A DNA stretch of 64,000 bases. It comes from Monosporascus cannonballus. Its lineage: Eukaryota > Ascomycota > Sordariomycetes > Xylariales. The stretch lies in contig QJNS01000032.1 in the NCBI GenBank assembly GCA_004154925.1, positions 124,001 to 188,000 on the forward strand, given 5' to 3'. Position 1 is the stretch's first letter. Every line of letters starts with the position of its first letter. Below are positions 8,753-22,720 of this stretch, one piece after another. Both the position numbers and the translations under genes were made by a program. A model generated the notes under the pieces. That model worked only from the letters and a program-made list of their open reading frames with translations, ran no database searches and had not been told where the DNA came from.

Positions 8753-11700
8753 CGATTTTCTTTCTTTAAAATTTTGTCTTCAAAATTTCTTTTTTCTTTT
8801 TTTTTCCGTTTGGTAAATAACCTTTTTTTTCTTTTGTTCTTAATTATGTCGTTTCGTATTTTTAAGACTTGTCGTATTCCTCGTTTTTTTACCGTTGGTC
8901 GTACTGACCTCGTAACAGCCTATAACGATTTCGGGTATTATATTATATTTTACTTTTAACAATTGTTTTAAAAAAATACAATATAAATAATAAAAAGCGT
9001 TTTAATATATAAGGAATATATTAATTAAAATCGATTTTACGATAATGCCTGTATATCGTTTTTTTCTTTATAAAATATTTGTCGAAAGTATTAATATTTG
9101 AAACGCGAAAAAGTGCTTATTAAAAATAATTATTAAAGTTTTAACGATTTTTTCTTAAGGCTTAATGTCGTTATTTTAAAAAAATAAAGAAATATTTTTT
9201 TTGTTTTATTCGTTTACGTAAATAAAAGGCGTTAGCTCGTTTGACAGGCGTTACTATGGTATAACGTAGGCTTTAGTTATTGGACGAATTGAAAAAACAA
9301 AAACGTCAGAAACAAGAATAACTAAAGGTTACCGTTACGATTACCACGTTAACGTAGGCCGCGGCCGACTGGCCCGATATTCCGGCTATTAACTGGTTAA
9401 TTGTTAACTGGGACGCGCCTATCGTTATTGGTAAAAATTGTTTAATAGGCGTTAGACGATAATAAGATTTTTGGAGGGTTCCTAGATGTTTTCGAAATCC
9501 GGGTACTTTCTTTACTTAATTAGATATTAAGTAAATTTATTTTCTTTTTTTATATCGAATATTTTTCCTATTTCGTATACCTGTTCGTTTTTTATCTTTA
9601 TATCGTTTTATGCCGTATGTACTTTGATTATATTCGTTATTAATTCGAATAAGAAAATATAAAAAGGTAAATAGAATTTAACCTTTAATAAAAATTCTAA
9701 TTAATAATTATTTTCGAAGTTTTTTTTGGCTATTTTATATAGACCGATATATTCGAAATCGAAGTTTTTATTTGCTTGTTTTATTGGGATATTTCTTGTT
9801 ATTAAAAAAAATTTATTTTCCATTTTTCGAAAATTAACTTTTTTAATTTCTTTACTTATAATATTTGCTTATTTGGTTACTTACGAATTTTAATTTTAAT
9901 TTTATTTCTTAATATAATTATCGTAATTATTTCGACGTAAAAATTATATTAATATTAATTAAACCGTTATTACGTATTATTTTATAAATGTTTTTAATAA
10001 ATTAGAATTTGCGTTCGTTAGTGTTATTTTAATATTTCTTTTATAATAACTGGTATTATAAGTTTTTTACATAACTGGTAACTTTTTAACTTAAGTATTT
10101 TTTTCGTAATTAATATAATATCGTCATTAATGTTTTAAGATTTAATTTATTCGCTTTATTTATTTGTCCGTTTAAGGTTTAAATATGTTAAATAATTTAT
10201 GAGTTAAGTAAATATATGTTATAAGATATTATTAATATTTAGAAACAAATATTAATTCTTTATCCGAAATTATTTCTATATGTAATCCGTATATGTTGAA
10301 AATATATTTATAAAACTATATGTTATTTATTCGACTTTTATGTCCTTATAAATTAGCAAAAACTAAGAAAATTTCGTAAATCAATAGACGATTACGAAAG
10401 TGCTATCGTAATATATTTCCGTAACTGGGTAGATTTTTTAATATTAAAAATTTGGTAATAAAATCGAATATAATTAAATATTATAATCGCTTTATAAGTA
10501 GTAATGGTTGTAATTTTCAGTACGACTTCTATCGTCGAGCGTTTGTTCTAGCGCAAATATTTTATTGCTATATAATTTTTTATACCGTTAATCGTTTTTA
10601 GAAAAGGAATATATACGTTGAAACCGTTTTAAAGTTTTGTAAATCCTTAATATTTATATAGCTGATATTCGTATATATTTCATAGTAAATTCTTTTGGTA
10701 TATTTCTAGAACTTATATTTTATTCGTTTTTTGGTTTTTTAAAGAACAGTCGTTATATTATTAGATTTTTTAATATATATGGAAAGGTATTATTCGAATT
10801 ATCGAAATTTGTCGTAAACGTGAATATCCTTTTATAATAATATGAAAAATTATATAGTTAATTTTGACCAATATTTTTGGAAACTTGGTTGTTTGTTTAA
10901 AATATTGGCTTTGTTGTTTTCCGAACCTTTTTATAAATAATAACGAAATCGACGTTCGCTAATCTTTCTACATATTTTAATTATCATTTTATAAGTTTTC
11001 TAGTCGTAGTAAAACGGGGAAAACTTTGATAATTCGTATTAACCTTAACTTAGTACAAATTTTCTTTTTAAAAAATATTTGAACTTTCGAAAAATTATAA
11101 TAATAGCCATAAATTCCTTATTTGGAATACCGGAATTAAGTTCGGTCCCATTTAATTTATATAAGAAAAATATAATAAGATGCAATTTATTTTAATTATT
11201 TTGTTATTCGATTATTACGTTTAATACGTAATTCGAAATATCGATTATTAATTAAACGAGATAATCTAAATCGTACATAATTAATATAGGTTCGTTAGTA
11301 ATCGCATCATTAATATCCTGAAACGCTTGTTCCCTTTCGGAAATTTATTTAAATTTTTTTTCGTAAAATTAATAAGAGTTATAGTTATTTTGTTAAATTT
11401 CCGAATAAACTTTCTATAATAATTGGCGAATCCAAGGAATACTTATATTTCCATAACAATAATTAGGATTTATTATATTATAATTCCAGCAATTTATATA
11501 CGGTTTATTTTAATATGTTTAAAAATAATAATATATTCCAAATATTTTATTTCTTATATATAAACTTATAGTTTTTTATATTAACAAGTAATCTTACGCT
11601 TTATAAACTTTAAGAAACTTTATAAACGTATTTTGTATGTACTATTTCCGTTTTTAAAAAGATAAAAATATTATCGAGATAATATACGACAAAACTATCG

Positions 11701-13280
11701 AGGTATTTTCGTAATATATAATTTATAATTATTTAAAAAATTATTAATATGTTTTTAAATCCTATTAATATAACTAAATACTTAAAGAGTTTGTATTTTT
11801 TTTTAAAAGTTAAATTTTATTTATATCCTTTTATGATCTTAATAAGGTTATATTTATTATTAAAATCGATTATTATAAATTATTTAATTCCGCAAAGTTA
11901 GTTTTTTACTTTTATAATTCAGAATAATAGTATTCGATTTTTAATAATAATATTATTCCGTTATCGATAATTAATTACAAATTGTAATTTTCTGTTTTTT
12001 TAATTACGAAAAACATTAAATTACGTATTAGTAATTTCGAAAGTCGAATTTATTCCTTTTATAACCGATTTTGTTTAGGTATTTTCTGAAAATACGTAAT
12101 TCGTTTTCGTTAAAAATATAAATAAGGTAAAACTTCGTGGAAAATCATTTTTCAAAAATTATTTCTTAATTCTATTCGATATATTTTAGTAATTTCGTAT
12201 CAAGGTTTTTAATAAAAAGTTGATTATTTCGGTAATATTATAGTAATATATTAGTCTAAATTTGAAACTTTTGAGATTTTTGTTTTATGTTGTTATTTAA
12301 TTACCTTAATTTCGTTTTGATAATAATAACGATATTTTATATTTTTCTTTTATGCCTATTTTCTTCCTATATTTTGTCCTTTTAGATAATCGGATTTTTG
12401 TCGTATTTTTATGCTTGTATTCGTCGCCATTTTCGATCGAATATCAAGATCTTAATTTTTTTATCCGTTAATAAGGTTTAAAGTAAACCTTATTTGGCCA
12501 ATCTTTTTATTAATCAAAACTCCGTATTAATATATTTATAATAGTCCTAAAATTGTAGGGTAATTTTTAAATAAAGCAATGTCGAAATTAACTATTTACT
12601 ATCGTCCTTAGATAAATATCTTAAGGTAATTAATTTCGCGCGAAATTTTCCCGTTATCGTAAATAAATTCTTAAATTTCGACGTTAGTTGCTATATAGGG
12701 TTTTAACCTATATCTCCGTAACAATTTAAACTTATTAACCTTATCTGATGCAATATAAATTCCGCTCAACATTCCGCAATTTACCATTACGGGATATTAA
12801 TACGTTCCGATTCTTTTGTCCAAAGTAATAAAGTTATCAATAATTTTTATCGTCGTATTTAAAACTCTGTTTGGAAATTCTTCCTAATTCTTCTGAATTT
12901 CGTTATTTTGCGGCTTTTTTCTAGATAACCCTTTTCTCTTAATTTTTATTCGAATTTGTCGAACCTTATTTATACTTTTATATATAACGCGTTAAGTTAT
13001 TATATTTATTATTATTATCGACGTATTGTCTTTTCGAATTATCTTTAATGTTTTTGGTTTTGCTGTAAGTTTTTTCTTTATTAGATAAATTATTTTTTTA
13101 AGGTTTCGATTATATTTCATTACACGTCGTATTAATTATCATTTTATAACTTGCCTAAAAATTAATGTATTCTTTTTTTAATAATTTTCTTTCGTTAAAA
13201 TTTATAATAAATATTAATTCAAAAAAGGTTTATAATAGCTTTCTATTAATGTTTTTCCATTTTATACTGGATTAATTTCC
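8753..13280 (-). pseudogene. Chromovirus B: pol relic (RT, RNase H, integrase, chromodomain)
   Basis: On the minus strand, RT is visible at about 11985-11945 (FVINYR, family form FVVDYRALN) and at about 11705-11650 (VVYYLDNIFIF, the YLDD active-site strand with D changed to N by RIP). RNase H and integrase follow, and the reverse strand near 9460-9510 carries the chromodomain tail. Stops are RIP-type. The fragment ends at 13280 near the gag/protease boundary. Confidence 0.7.
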
Positions 13281-13697
13281 TGTTACAACCTAACAGTCTT
13301 GGCCCTTTCCGGAGGGTCGGGCCCTTGGGGAAAGCCAGTCTCGACCTACGCCAAAAGGTTACGTAACTAGCTTAATAAGCTTAAACGTTATTGTTAGCTT
13401 AAAAACATTAAGCTAGTCGAACTATAAAGAGCTTAAAAGGGCTTAAAGAAATTTAATTAATTAAATATCTTTAAGTTAATTAAAAATACTTTAAACGAGA
13501 ATTAATATATATGTATTTATTATTTTTATAATTTAAATAATATAAATTTATAATATAATATCGTTATTTCAAGGATTTTTAAAATTACGAAACATAATAC
13601 GTTATTATATTTATTATTTAAAATTTTGCGATATTTTTATAAATATAAATCTGTACGATTAAAATTTAATAATGAATTAAAGTTTTTAGTTATGATA
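13281..13697 (+). repeat. 5' LTR of D
   Basis: Starts TGTTACAACCTAACAG. The end is placed before CGTTATAA, the sequence that also follows the 5' LTRs of A, E and G. Confidence 0.8.
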
Positions 13698-16600
13698 CGT
13701 TATAAATGTTTATTTAGTAATACCGTTAAAGTTTAAGGAATATCGCCGATATTATATTTATTAATAAGTAATCCGAATAACTTATTTACCAAGTTTTTAT
13801 TTACCAGGATATTAAAATAAAATCCGAAAATGAAAAGAAAATCCGTTTTTTTTTGCGAAAAGGATTTTCGATATATGGATATTATGAACGAACGCACTTT
13901 TTAACTTAAAAGAGATAATCACGATTTTATAACATTTTTTTAAACCGTTTATAAAAGATTATAAAAAAAGCCCTCCCTAATTAAAAAGCCTTTTTAAATA
14001 CATTAAATTATTTAATTAAGTTTTATTAAAAATTAAAAAAAGTTTTTAAATTTTTTAAACTAAAATTCTTTAACAAAATTTTAATAAAGTTATAATTATT
14101 TTTAATTTAATATCGAATATATTTCGAATATTTGCTTATTAACTTAATTACGTTTATTATACGAATTATATTTATCATTAAATTATTTATTAAAATATTA
14201 TTATTTAACTTAAATTTATTAAAAACAATACTTAATTTTATAAATTTAAAAACGAAATTTAAAAATAAGAGAAATTTATAACAATTACAAATAATTTAAT
14301 TAAATATTAACGGAAGTTTTCAAAAAGAATAACAAAAGCCGATATATAAATTTAATAATTACGATCAAAATATTTCATATTTAATTACAGTAATATATTA
14401 ATTTAATTAGTCATTAAACGAAATTAAATATAAAAAAAATTAAGAAAACATTTAAATTTAATCGGCCTGATTATTTATTAAATTGTATTATTCTACGAAT
14501 TAACATTAATATTTAATAATATCTATAACATATTACAGAAATTTTAAAAGATAATACACGTCGAAATATAATTAATATTATTTTTCAATATAATAATATT
14601 TTTTATAACATAAATTGAGGATTTATGAAATTAAAGCTGATTTATAACAAAATTAAAACAACATTTAATATGATATTTATAATGAAAACAAATACAAAAT
14701 AATATAATATAAAATATTTAAAAACTCATATTAAAATAACTAAAAATAAATATTTATAAAGTAATTCCGAAAAGACTTAAAGAAACAAAAATAAAGTTAT
14801 TAATATAATTTTATTTAAATATATATTAAATCTTTTATAGCAGAGGATTTACTAAAATATATAAAACACCAAAAACCCAATTAAATAAATATTGCAAATA
14901 TAATAAAAGATATTATAAAACTAATTACACAAATATTAAAATTAAATAAAAATATTGATCCCGGAATCCTTAATTGATATAGCAAAATATATGCTATATA
15001 TTGTCGACAACGAAAACATCCCGATACTAAAAAATAGAAAGAACATATTTATGGATATATTACCCGTATATATTACGAGATATTCGAATTTTTAAATCAA
15101 ACCAAAAATGATAAATATAATAAAAATAAAAAAAATAATAAAAATAATAAAAATAATAAAAAAAATAGAAATAATAGAAATAATAAAAATAATAGAAATA
15201 ATAAAAATAATAAAAATAATAAAAATAATAAAAATAATAAAAATAATAAAAGTAATAAACATAATAAATATAATAAATAATAATATTAGTAATATAATTA
15301 CTAAATAAAAAAATATTTAATAATTGGCCGAAATAAAATATTAACCCGAAAAAAGTAATATTTAAAAAAGACCCTTTTTATTATTAATAATATAATTACT
15401 AAATAAAAATATTTAATTTAACGCATAATAAAAAATATTATTAAAACTTTATTACGAATTTCTATTTTTAATTAACATTGATTTTTAATCTTTACGAAAA
15501 ATATTTTATTAAGAAAAGCTTACGGTAATTTACAAAAGTTTTTAAAAACAATAATTAAAATAACGTATAATAAAATTAATTGTAAAAATAAAAAAATAAT
15601 TTATTTAATAATGAAAACAATTAGAATAAAACTATATAATAATATTTTTAATATATAAAATAATTTAACATATTAAACGAAAAAATAGAGATAGAATTTA
15701 ATAAATTTAAATAAGAGCTAAAAACAGATTATTTATCAAAAATTCGAAAATAAAGAAATTTATAAAACTTAAAAAGAATTTTTAAAAATTATTCCAAACA
15801 TAATATTAAAAACCCATAATAATATTATTATTCCAAATATATAAATTAAAACATATTGAAATATTTTAATAAAAGATTATGGAATTATAAATAAAAATTA
15901 TCATATATTAAATATAATTAATTAATTTAAATTATTATAAAAATATATATTAAATCCTTATATAAAAATAAATATCAAATCTTAAATTTTGGTTTATTAT
16001 AATATAAAAATTACAAATAAAATTAATTATTTCGAGATTTGTATTTAAAAATAATATTAAATAATTAATTTTAATATCGTTTTTTTTAAAAGTTATAATA
16101 TAATTCTAAAATTGTCGTAAATATCTTAGTACCAAATTTGAATTAATAAAAGACTTAATTAAATACAATATATCGGTATTAGTTTCAAAACGATATAAAA
16201 ATAATTAAATAACCATTTAGAAAAATAATAATCACTTTAAAAATCAAAAACTTTAATTAAAATATTATTATGATATTATAAATATAGGTAATTCTTCCGA
16301 CAAAAAACGTAAAACGAAATTATTAAAATATAATAAATAAAATTGTAAAATAATTTTTAAAAAAGGGTTTTTAACGAAACTTTACCTTGTTTATAATTTT
16401 AACGAAAAGGAATGACGTATATTTAAAAAATAGATAAAAAATCGGTTACAAAAAAATAAATTCGATTTTCGAAATTACAAATAAATTACGGTACATTTTG
16501 TATATTGAAAAAACTGAAAAGTATAATTTAAAATGGATTATTAATAATTAAAAGATATTATTATTAAAAATTAAATGTTATTATCCTTAACTAGAATAAT

Positions 16601-19600
16601 ACAAAATTAATTTTACGAAATTAAGTAATGTATAATATTTAATTTTAAAACTAAATATAAATTTATTAAAACTAAAATAATTACGAGTAAATATTAAGTT
16701 TTAAGAAGAAATAAGGATTATTTAATTATTTAATTATATTAACAATTCTATAACAGAAAATTAATAACGTATTATAAAAATATTTCGATATTTTCGTTAT
16801 TTATAATTTCGATAATAGTTTTATTTTTTGAAAAATAAAAACAAAATATATAAAATATTGTTATGAAATGTTTTAAATTTTATAAACTATAACATTATTT
16901 TTTAATACAAAAAGAATATTTTTATTTAAAGAATATTAACAATATATTATTATTTTAAAATATATTAAGACAAATCTTTTTAAAATTATTATGATTATGA
17001 ATAATAAATATTAATTATACCTAAAAAATATAAATATTTTTTTAAATTTATTCATTATTATAAAAACGTTATTCGAAATTTTAATAAAATATTTATATTT
17101 TTAATAAATCTTACGAAAAAACAAGTTTAAATAAATATTAATTAAGAAAAAAATATTTTAAAATATTAGAAATATAATTATTAAGAGATTCATATTAATT
17201 ATATACGATGTAAACTATTTCGTTAAATAAAAAACCGATAATTTGAATTACATATTCAACGTAATAATCCAATAATAAAACAATTGAAATAAATCAAACT
17301 TTATTATATTTTGTTATATAAATTATAAAGAATTAAATTTAATTATAATATTTTAAATAAAACCTTTATAATTATTATAATAATAATTCCACATTTTAAA
17401 AATTTGTTAAAAGGAAATTTATATTATATTATAATTTAAATAGACTATTAATATTTTATTTAATTTATTATAATTAAAAAATTTGTAACACGATAATTTT
17501 ATTATGTAACAAAATTAAAGAATCTCGGTTTTGTTATTATTTATGAAAAAAGTTTAAAAAATAATAAAATAAATATTTTAAATAATTAATTAAATTTACA
17601 AAAAAGTAATTAAAATTAGTTATATACTTTTTACTATTATCGTGAAAAGATGTTTACGTCCGTAATAAATCACGATAATTTAAATAATGATTTTCGATAT
17701 ATATTAAAAAGTTTAATAATATAAGCATATTTTTTTAAAAATTTAAAACAATTAAAATATAAGTTTCAAACATTATTAAAAAATGTGTAATATTAAAAAT
17801 ATATAAATATTAATTATATAAATATTTAAGGATTTATAAAACTTTAAAAAAATTTAATATATATATATATATATGTTTTAAAATAAAATCAACGATATAA
17901 ACAATTATATAAAATTAACGATATAAACAATTATACGGCAATACAATATTTACGTTAATACAAAAATATAATAACATAAGTTATACAGATATTTACGGTT
18001 ATTATTAATTATAAAATAATTATAATAATTAATTATATTTAAGTTTATTATTAAACTTTTTTATATTAAATATTTTAATTATAAAAATATATTATAATAA
18101 TAATTTCGTAGTCGTTAACCAATTTATATAACTTTCTTATTCATTAATATATCATAAAAATATAAATACCGAATAAGTAATATACATTTTTAAAATATAT
18201 TGCTAATATAGACAAATTATTAATAAAGATTATTTTAAATAAAAACTCCATATTCGAATTTAAATTTGAATAAGGCTTAATAACATAAATCGGCTTAAAC
18301 AATAATTTATTTAACGTATTTACATTTTAAAGAAATAAATAAATAAAATAAATCAACCAAATTTTTAAGGTTTACATACAATATTATATTAATTAAGAAT
18401 ACAATAAGTAAATTAAAATATTATTAGTTATATATTAAAATGATAATATTAATTATTATAAAAATATTAAAACAATATTAATAAATGTAAATTTTAATGT
18501 TACTTTAAACGTTTTTAAAAAGATATATAACGATAACTTAATTAATATTAAAATAGTTTTTAAATTAAAATATTTACGATGTATATATTAAAAAATCAAA
18601 ACAAAATTAAAACTTGTATGGAATTAAATAAGCAAATATTATAATTAAATAAAATTAAACAAATTAATTTTTAAAAACCAAAAATAATTTTCCTTATTAT
18701 AAATATTATTTAAATAAAATTATTTAATAAAATATTCAATTTTAAATATATTAATCCATATACAGTTATCAAAAAAGTTTTAAAAAATAATTATAAATTA
18801 AAGTCTTAGTAAAAATTAAATTTTATGCAAATTTTTAGCTCTATGTATTTAAATTAATAATAATTATAATTAGAATATATATAGCATAAGATAAGAGAAA
18901 ATGAAAAATAAATAAATATATAAAATAAGAAATATTTTCGATATATAAGTGTGAAATAAATTTATTTAATATTTAATTAAATAGAAAAAGTACTTAAATT
19001 TTCACAATACCTAAAAACCTGCCAAAAATCTTATTAACGTTTAACATTTATTAACCAATTTTTATTAATAATAATAAATACATCCTAATTAATAACCCAT
19101 TAGTTAATAACCGGAATATTGAGTTAATTACCCGTAATTTGCGTTAATATAATAACTATAACGCTAAGCTTTAATTATTTTTCCTTTCTTTTGAAACGTT
19201 TAAATTCCTTTATAACTTCCGTATCCTAAGTATCCCGATAAAATATTTTAATATTATGGTTATAATATTTGTTTCTTTTCGTAAATAACTTAAATCGCTA
19301 AATAATTTATTTAAATGTTATTAAGCTTTTATTAATTCTTCTTTAATAATATGTTTTCCCAGCTTTAAGCAATTTGCTTTTGTAATAAACTTATTATATT
19401 TAAATTTAAACCAATTAAAAAAGTTATAAAGACGTCCATACTTAATATAATTTACATATTTTGTCGAATTATTAAAATTTTTGTAAATTTTATTTTTAAA
19501 TTTATAAAGCAAATAAGAAACATTTAATAACATAATAAAACTACAATAATTAATGTATTTTGCAAAAATTAAAACGTTAATATATTTACAGAAATAACGT

Positions 19601-19712
19601 TTTTCGATATAATTTAATATAATAAATTTATAAAAAAAAGATTATTTATTTAAAAACCAATAAACGAATAATTTAAATTTTGGAAATAAAAATCCTGAAA
19701 AAAGGGAAATTA
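13698..19712 (+). pseudogene. Chromovirus D: gag-pol relic
   Basis: Plus-strand fragments in the expected order: a zinc-knuckle remnant near 14895 (YCKYNKRYYKTNY, a CCHC form with C and H changed by RIP), RT near 16785-16830 (FVIYNFDN), then RNase H and integrase to about 18500. The gag-to-protease spacer contains a microsatellite (15110-15290). Dense TAA/TAG stops run throughout. Minus-strand frame 19533-19321 is the antisense frame seen also in A. Confidence 0.7.
15110..15290 (+). repeat. AAAATAATA-type microsatellite inside D
   Basis: About 180 bp of 9-bp units (AAAATAATA with G variants such as GAAATAATA), giving a 66-codon frame of I, K, N and E residues at 15108-15308. The corresponding part of G (52900-52940) has only a short AT-rich piece, so the array expanded in D. 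The frame is a by-product of the repeat and not a gene. Confidence 0.85.
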
Positions 19713-20128
19713 TATTATAACCTAACGGTTTCAGCGTTTCCCGGATAATTGGGCTTTTAAGGAAAACGAACCCCGATTTACGCCAAACTATTATCTAATT
19801 AATTTAATAAACTTAAATATTATTATTAACTTAAAAATATTAAGACAGTCGAAAAATAAAAGGCTTAAAAAAGCTTAAGAGAACTTAATTAACTAAATAC
19901 CTTTAAGTTAATTAAAAATATTTTAAGCCAAAACAAATATATATATATTTATTATTTCCATAATTGAAATAATTTCAGCTTATAATATAATATCGTTACT
20001 TAAGGTACTTTTGGAATTGCGAAATACAATATATTATAATATCTATTACTTTGATTCCCACGAAACTCCTGCTAATATAAACCCGTACGATTAATATTTA
20101 ATCATTGGTTAAACTCTAAGCCGTTATG
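19713..20128 (+). repeat. 3' LTR of D
   Basis: 416 bp starting TATTATAACCTAACGG, a RIP form of TGTTACAACC, and ending near AAGCCGTTATG. Confidence 0.8.
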
Positions 20129-21790
20129 CGTATTTTCTTTCTAATAATTTTTTTTTTCGTTTAGGTTTAACATAAATACTAATTAAAAATAGAAATTTAT
20201 AATAACTTTTTAATAAAACTTTTTAAAAATGTATTAAATTAATTTTTTCCGTTTGGTAATTATATTATTTATAATAACAAAAAGGGTTTTCTTACAAATG
20301 TTACTTTACTTCTAACAAGTTTTTTATCTCGGCTAATTAATAAGTATTATTTTCTAAAGTTATAAAGCGAAAATATCGATATTATTATTTATTATTTTTA
20401 TTATTGCCGGTTCGGTTTAGAAAATCGAACCGCTTATAATATATGCGGGTAATTGTTCGGTAAATATATTGGTTTTTTTCTAATCGGGATATTTTTGTAA
20501 TTATTCTTGTAATTCTTCCTGTTAGAATCGTAATATTTATCGAATTAATTTCCTGGCTTTGCGTATTCTCTTTTGTATTTTTCGCCAGAGGGGACCTGGT
20601 ACGCATTTAGCTCAAATTATGTTCATAGATTTATTTCGATTCCTTTGATTTTCTTTAGATTGTTTTTCGCGTACGGGTTTCTAGTCATTTTGACGGGACT
20701 TTTTAGATACCTTGCATTATGCCGCTTTATGTCCTATTCTGTTACAGTTAAAATATTTAACTTGATTCCAGTTTTTCTTATAAGTAACCTTTAATTCTAT
20801 AGGTCTTAATTCCGTATCGTAAGAAATATTATTGCGTCGAAAAACGTTGGTATTAACCGTATATCGAGTTTTCTTATTATTTTTTCTTTTAATACCTTTA
20901 GTACGTCAAGCATATTGTCGATCGTTGATCTTGACTGTTATAGCGATATAATCTGATAAATAATTAGGTCGGATAAGTTTGAAAAATTTCTTTTGTACTT
21001 TTTTTTAAGTTATGAAAAAATTTAGCTATTAATATTTTTTGTCCTTAATTTAGCTTTAACATTAATTAAATAAGCGTATTACCGTAATTAAATACTGATT
21101 TCTTTTGTCGTAATTACAAAATTTGCATATCGAGTTTTATTTTTTTTATTTATTATTTCGAAAACTTTCGTTAATAATTCTTTAAATTATTTGTTATCAT
21201 TATATCTCCATATTATTTCACGTTTTCGTTTTTTAATTAATAAAGTAACTGATCTTTTTAAAACGGGCTAGAACTAAATAATTGAATTTCTAGAGAATCG
21301 TGCGATTACGAATTTAATTTATATAATGGGCGTAATTAATTGTATAAGAAAATACACAAAGTATATTCGGTATTAAATTAAAAATAATTATAATTTGTCA
21401 ATGGTCCGTCGAAAAGTTCTGGTTTAAGTGGTTTAAGAATTCTTCCTGGTTTTTTTTAGTAAAATTGAGCTGAATAATTTAGCTTATTCGAAAAGGCTTT
21501 TCGGTTTTGGGAGCCTTTTTTTCTTTTAACTTTTTATGAACAGCTTTGAAAAATATTATAACATTATTATTGTCCTTTTCAAGCTAAAAAATGTATTTAT
21601 TTATAGTATCCAGGCGTCGAAAATGTTTTTCGCGAAAGAGGCATAGTTATTTTTTTCTTTTTTGGATTCCATTTCGGTATCGGGGCTATTAGGGACCTGG
21701 TAAATAGGTTATTGGGGCTACTTGCCGGTAAACATAATATCGGCAATATTGCTTAAAGTTTAACAATCTTATGAAATAAAGATTATAACG
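20129..21790 (-). pseudogene. Chromovirus A: gag/protease end of the internal region, RIP-degraded
   Basis: Homologous along its length to 49150-50910 of element E, which holds the 5' end of gag next to a 5' LTR. It joins A's 5' LTR at 21791. The minus strand next to the LTR begins with the conserved leader CGTTATAA. No intact frame remains; the plus-strand open frames here are shadows. Confidence 0.6.
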
Positions 21791-22205
21791 TATAGCGGTT
21801 ATAGATTTATTTAATTGTTAAATTTAAGTTATAGGGGTTTATATTAATAAAAGTATTATAAAAATTTAAATAAAGGATATAATATCGTATTACGTTTCGT
21901 AATACCAAAAATATTTTAGGTAACGAATTCTTATTACAAACGATTATTATTTAAATTTTGGAAATAACGAACGTATATATTTTCGTCTGGGCTTAACGTA
22001 TTTTGGTTGGTTCAAAGGTATTTAGTTACTTAAGTCCCCTTAAGCCCCTTTAAGCCTTCCGTGGCTCGGCTGGCTTAACGTTTTTGAACCAATGGTAACG
22101 GTTGAGCCCATTGAGCTAATCACGTAACTTCTTGGCCACAGTCGGAGCTTGTGTCTTCTGGGATTCCGACCGTCCTTGAAAGGCCAAGACCGTTAGGTCA
22201 TAACA
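21791..22205 (-). repeat. 5' LTR of A
   Basis: 415 bp, starting TATAGCGGTTATAG (RIP form of TGTGACGGCT) and ending GTTAGGTCATAACA. Its distal half is far less RIP-damaged than the 3' LTR of A. Confidence 0.87.
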
Positions 22206-22559
22206 CTAAGCTCCTTAAAGTTGTACGCGTGCGATAGCACCTACAACTTAGCTGAACACAACAACACAACTGATGTCCCCTATATCTGACAGCCTACGGT
22301 ACGATTTAAGGGGCCATCGGTACGTTAATGGACTAACAAGGCGGGGGCAGCGATATTCCCTATTTGGCTCCGGGAAGCTTACGGCTATTTCCGACGAACG
22401 TTCTCCTAGAGTTACGTACGTTCCGTACGAATCCCTTTATTTTAATTATTCCCGTTAATATATATTCATTAAATACCATTTCCCATATTATTTGAACGCC
22501 GTAATAAAGTTTCCACATATTTCGGCGCGGACGAATTTTATTAATATATGCTCAACTTA

Positions 22560-22720
22560 TGTCAGCTAGCAGGGGGTGCTCTAGCACCCCATATACAGAA
22601 GATTCCCTCTGATCGGAACATATATGTTCCGGGACTAGATCACCTTAAAGTGCAATACGTATTTTAAAGCACCTATAACTAGTTATCAAGACACATAATT
22701 AATATCCCTTATATCTAATA
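22560..22720 (+). repeat. 5' LTR of C1
   Basis: TGTCAGCTAGCAGGGGG...TATATCTAATA. The end is a RIP form of CTGACA. It contains a GGGTGC/GCACCC hairpin near its start. Confidence 0.9.

Larger units (their letters stand above)
8379..13280 (-). mobile_element. Chromovirus B, truncated at its 5' side, inserted in A
   Basis: The 3' LTR (8379-8752) is followed on the minus strand by the chromodomain, integrase, RNase H and RT, and stops abruptly at 13280 where D's LTR begins. No 5' LTR or gag of B is present. The insertion point lies within A's pol, just upstream of the RNase H end. The flank GTTTT (8374-8378) has no visible partner, as expected if the other side was deleted. Confidence 0.75.
13281..20128 (+). 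mobile_element. Chromovirus D, complete but extremely RIP-degraded
   Basis: Plus-oriented, 6.85 kb, with LTRs 13281-13697 and 19713-20128 (417 and 416 bp). A polypurine tract, AAAAAAGGGAAATTA, lies just before the 3' LTR. No TSD is found: TTTCC on the left, CGTAT on the right. The left neighbour is B and the right neighbour is A, and the two overlap by about 115 bp of homologous retroelement sequence. D therefore sits at a recombination junction and not in one simple target. Confidence 0.82.
5509..22205 (-). mobile_element. Chromovirus (Ty3/gypsy) A, enclosing B and D
   Basis: LTRs 5509-5924 and 21791-22205 match along their whole length, including the block around GGCCACAGTCGG. A perfect TSD, CTAAG, flanks the element (5504-5508 and 22206-22210). 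Orientation is minus: a polypurine tract (AAAAGGGGGAGAT on the minus strand) adjoins the LTR at 5924. The integrase-to-RNase H part of pol survives in 5925-8378 and the gag end in 20129-21790. The middle of pol is missing and replaced by B and D. Confidence 0.9.
5425..22291 (+). repeat. Solo copia LTR S, split by chromovirus A
   Basis: The pieces 5425-5508 and 22211-22291 join into a 165-bp LTR, TGTCAGCTAGC...ATATCTGACA, of the same family as the C1 and C2 LTRs. Its flanks GCTTA (5420-5424) and GCCTA (22292-22296) form a 5-bp TSD with one C-to-T change. No internal sequence is attached. It lies in the gag frame of R, which reads through once S is removed. Confidence 0.82.

Noticed and set aside
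15108..15308. 66-codon frame of I, K, N and E residues
   Set aside because: Produced by the AAAATAATA microsatellite.
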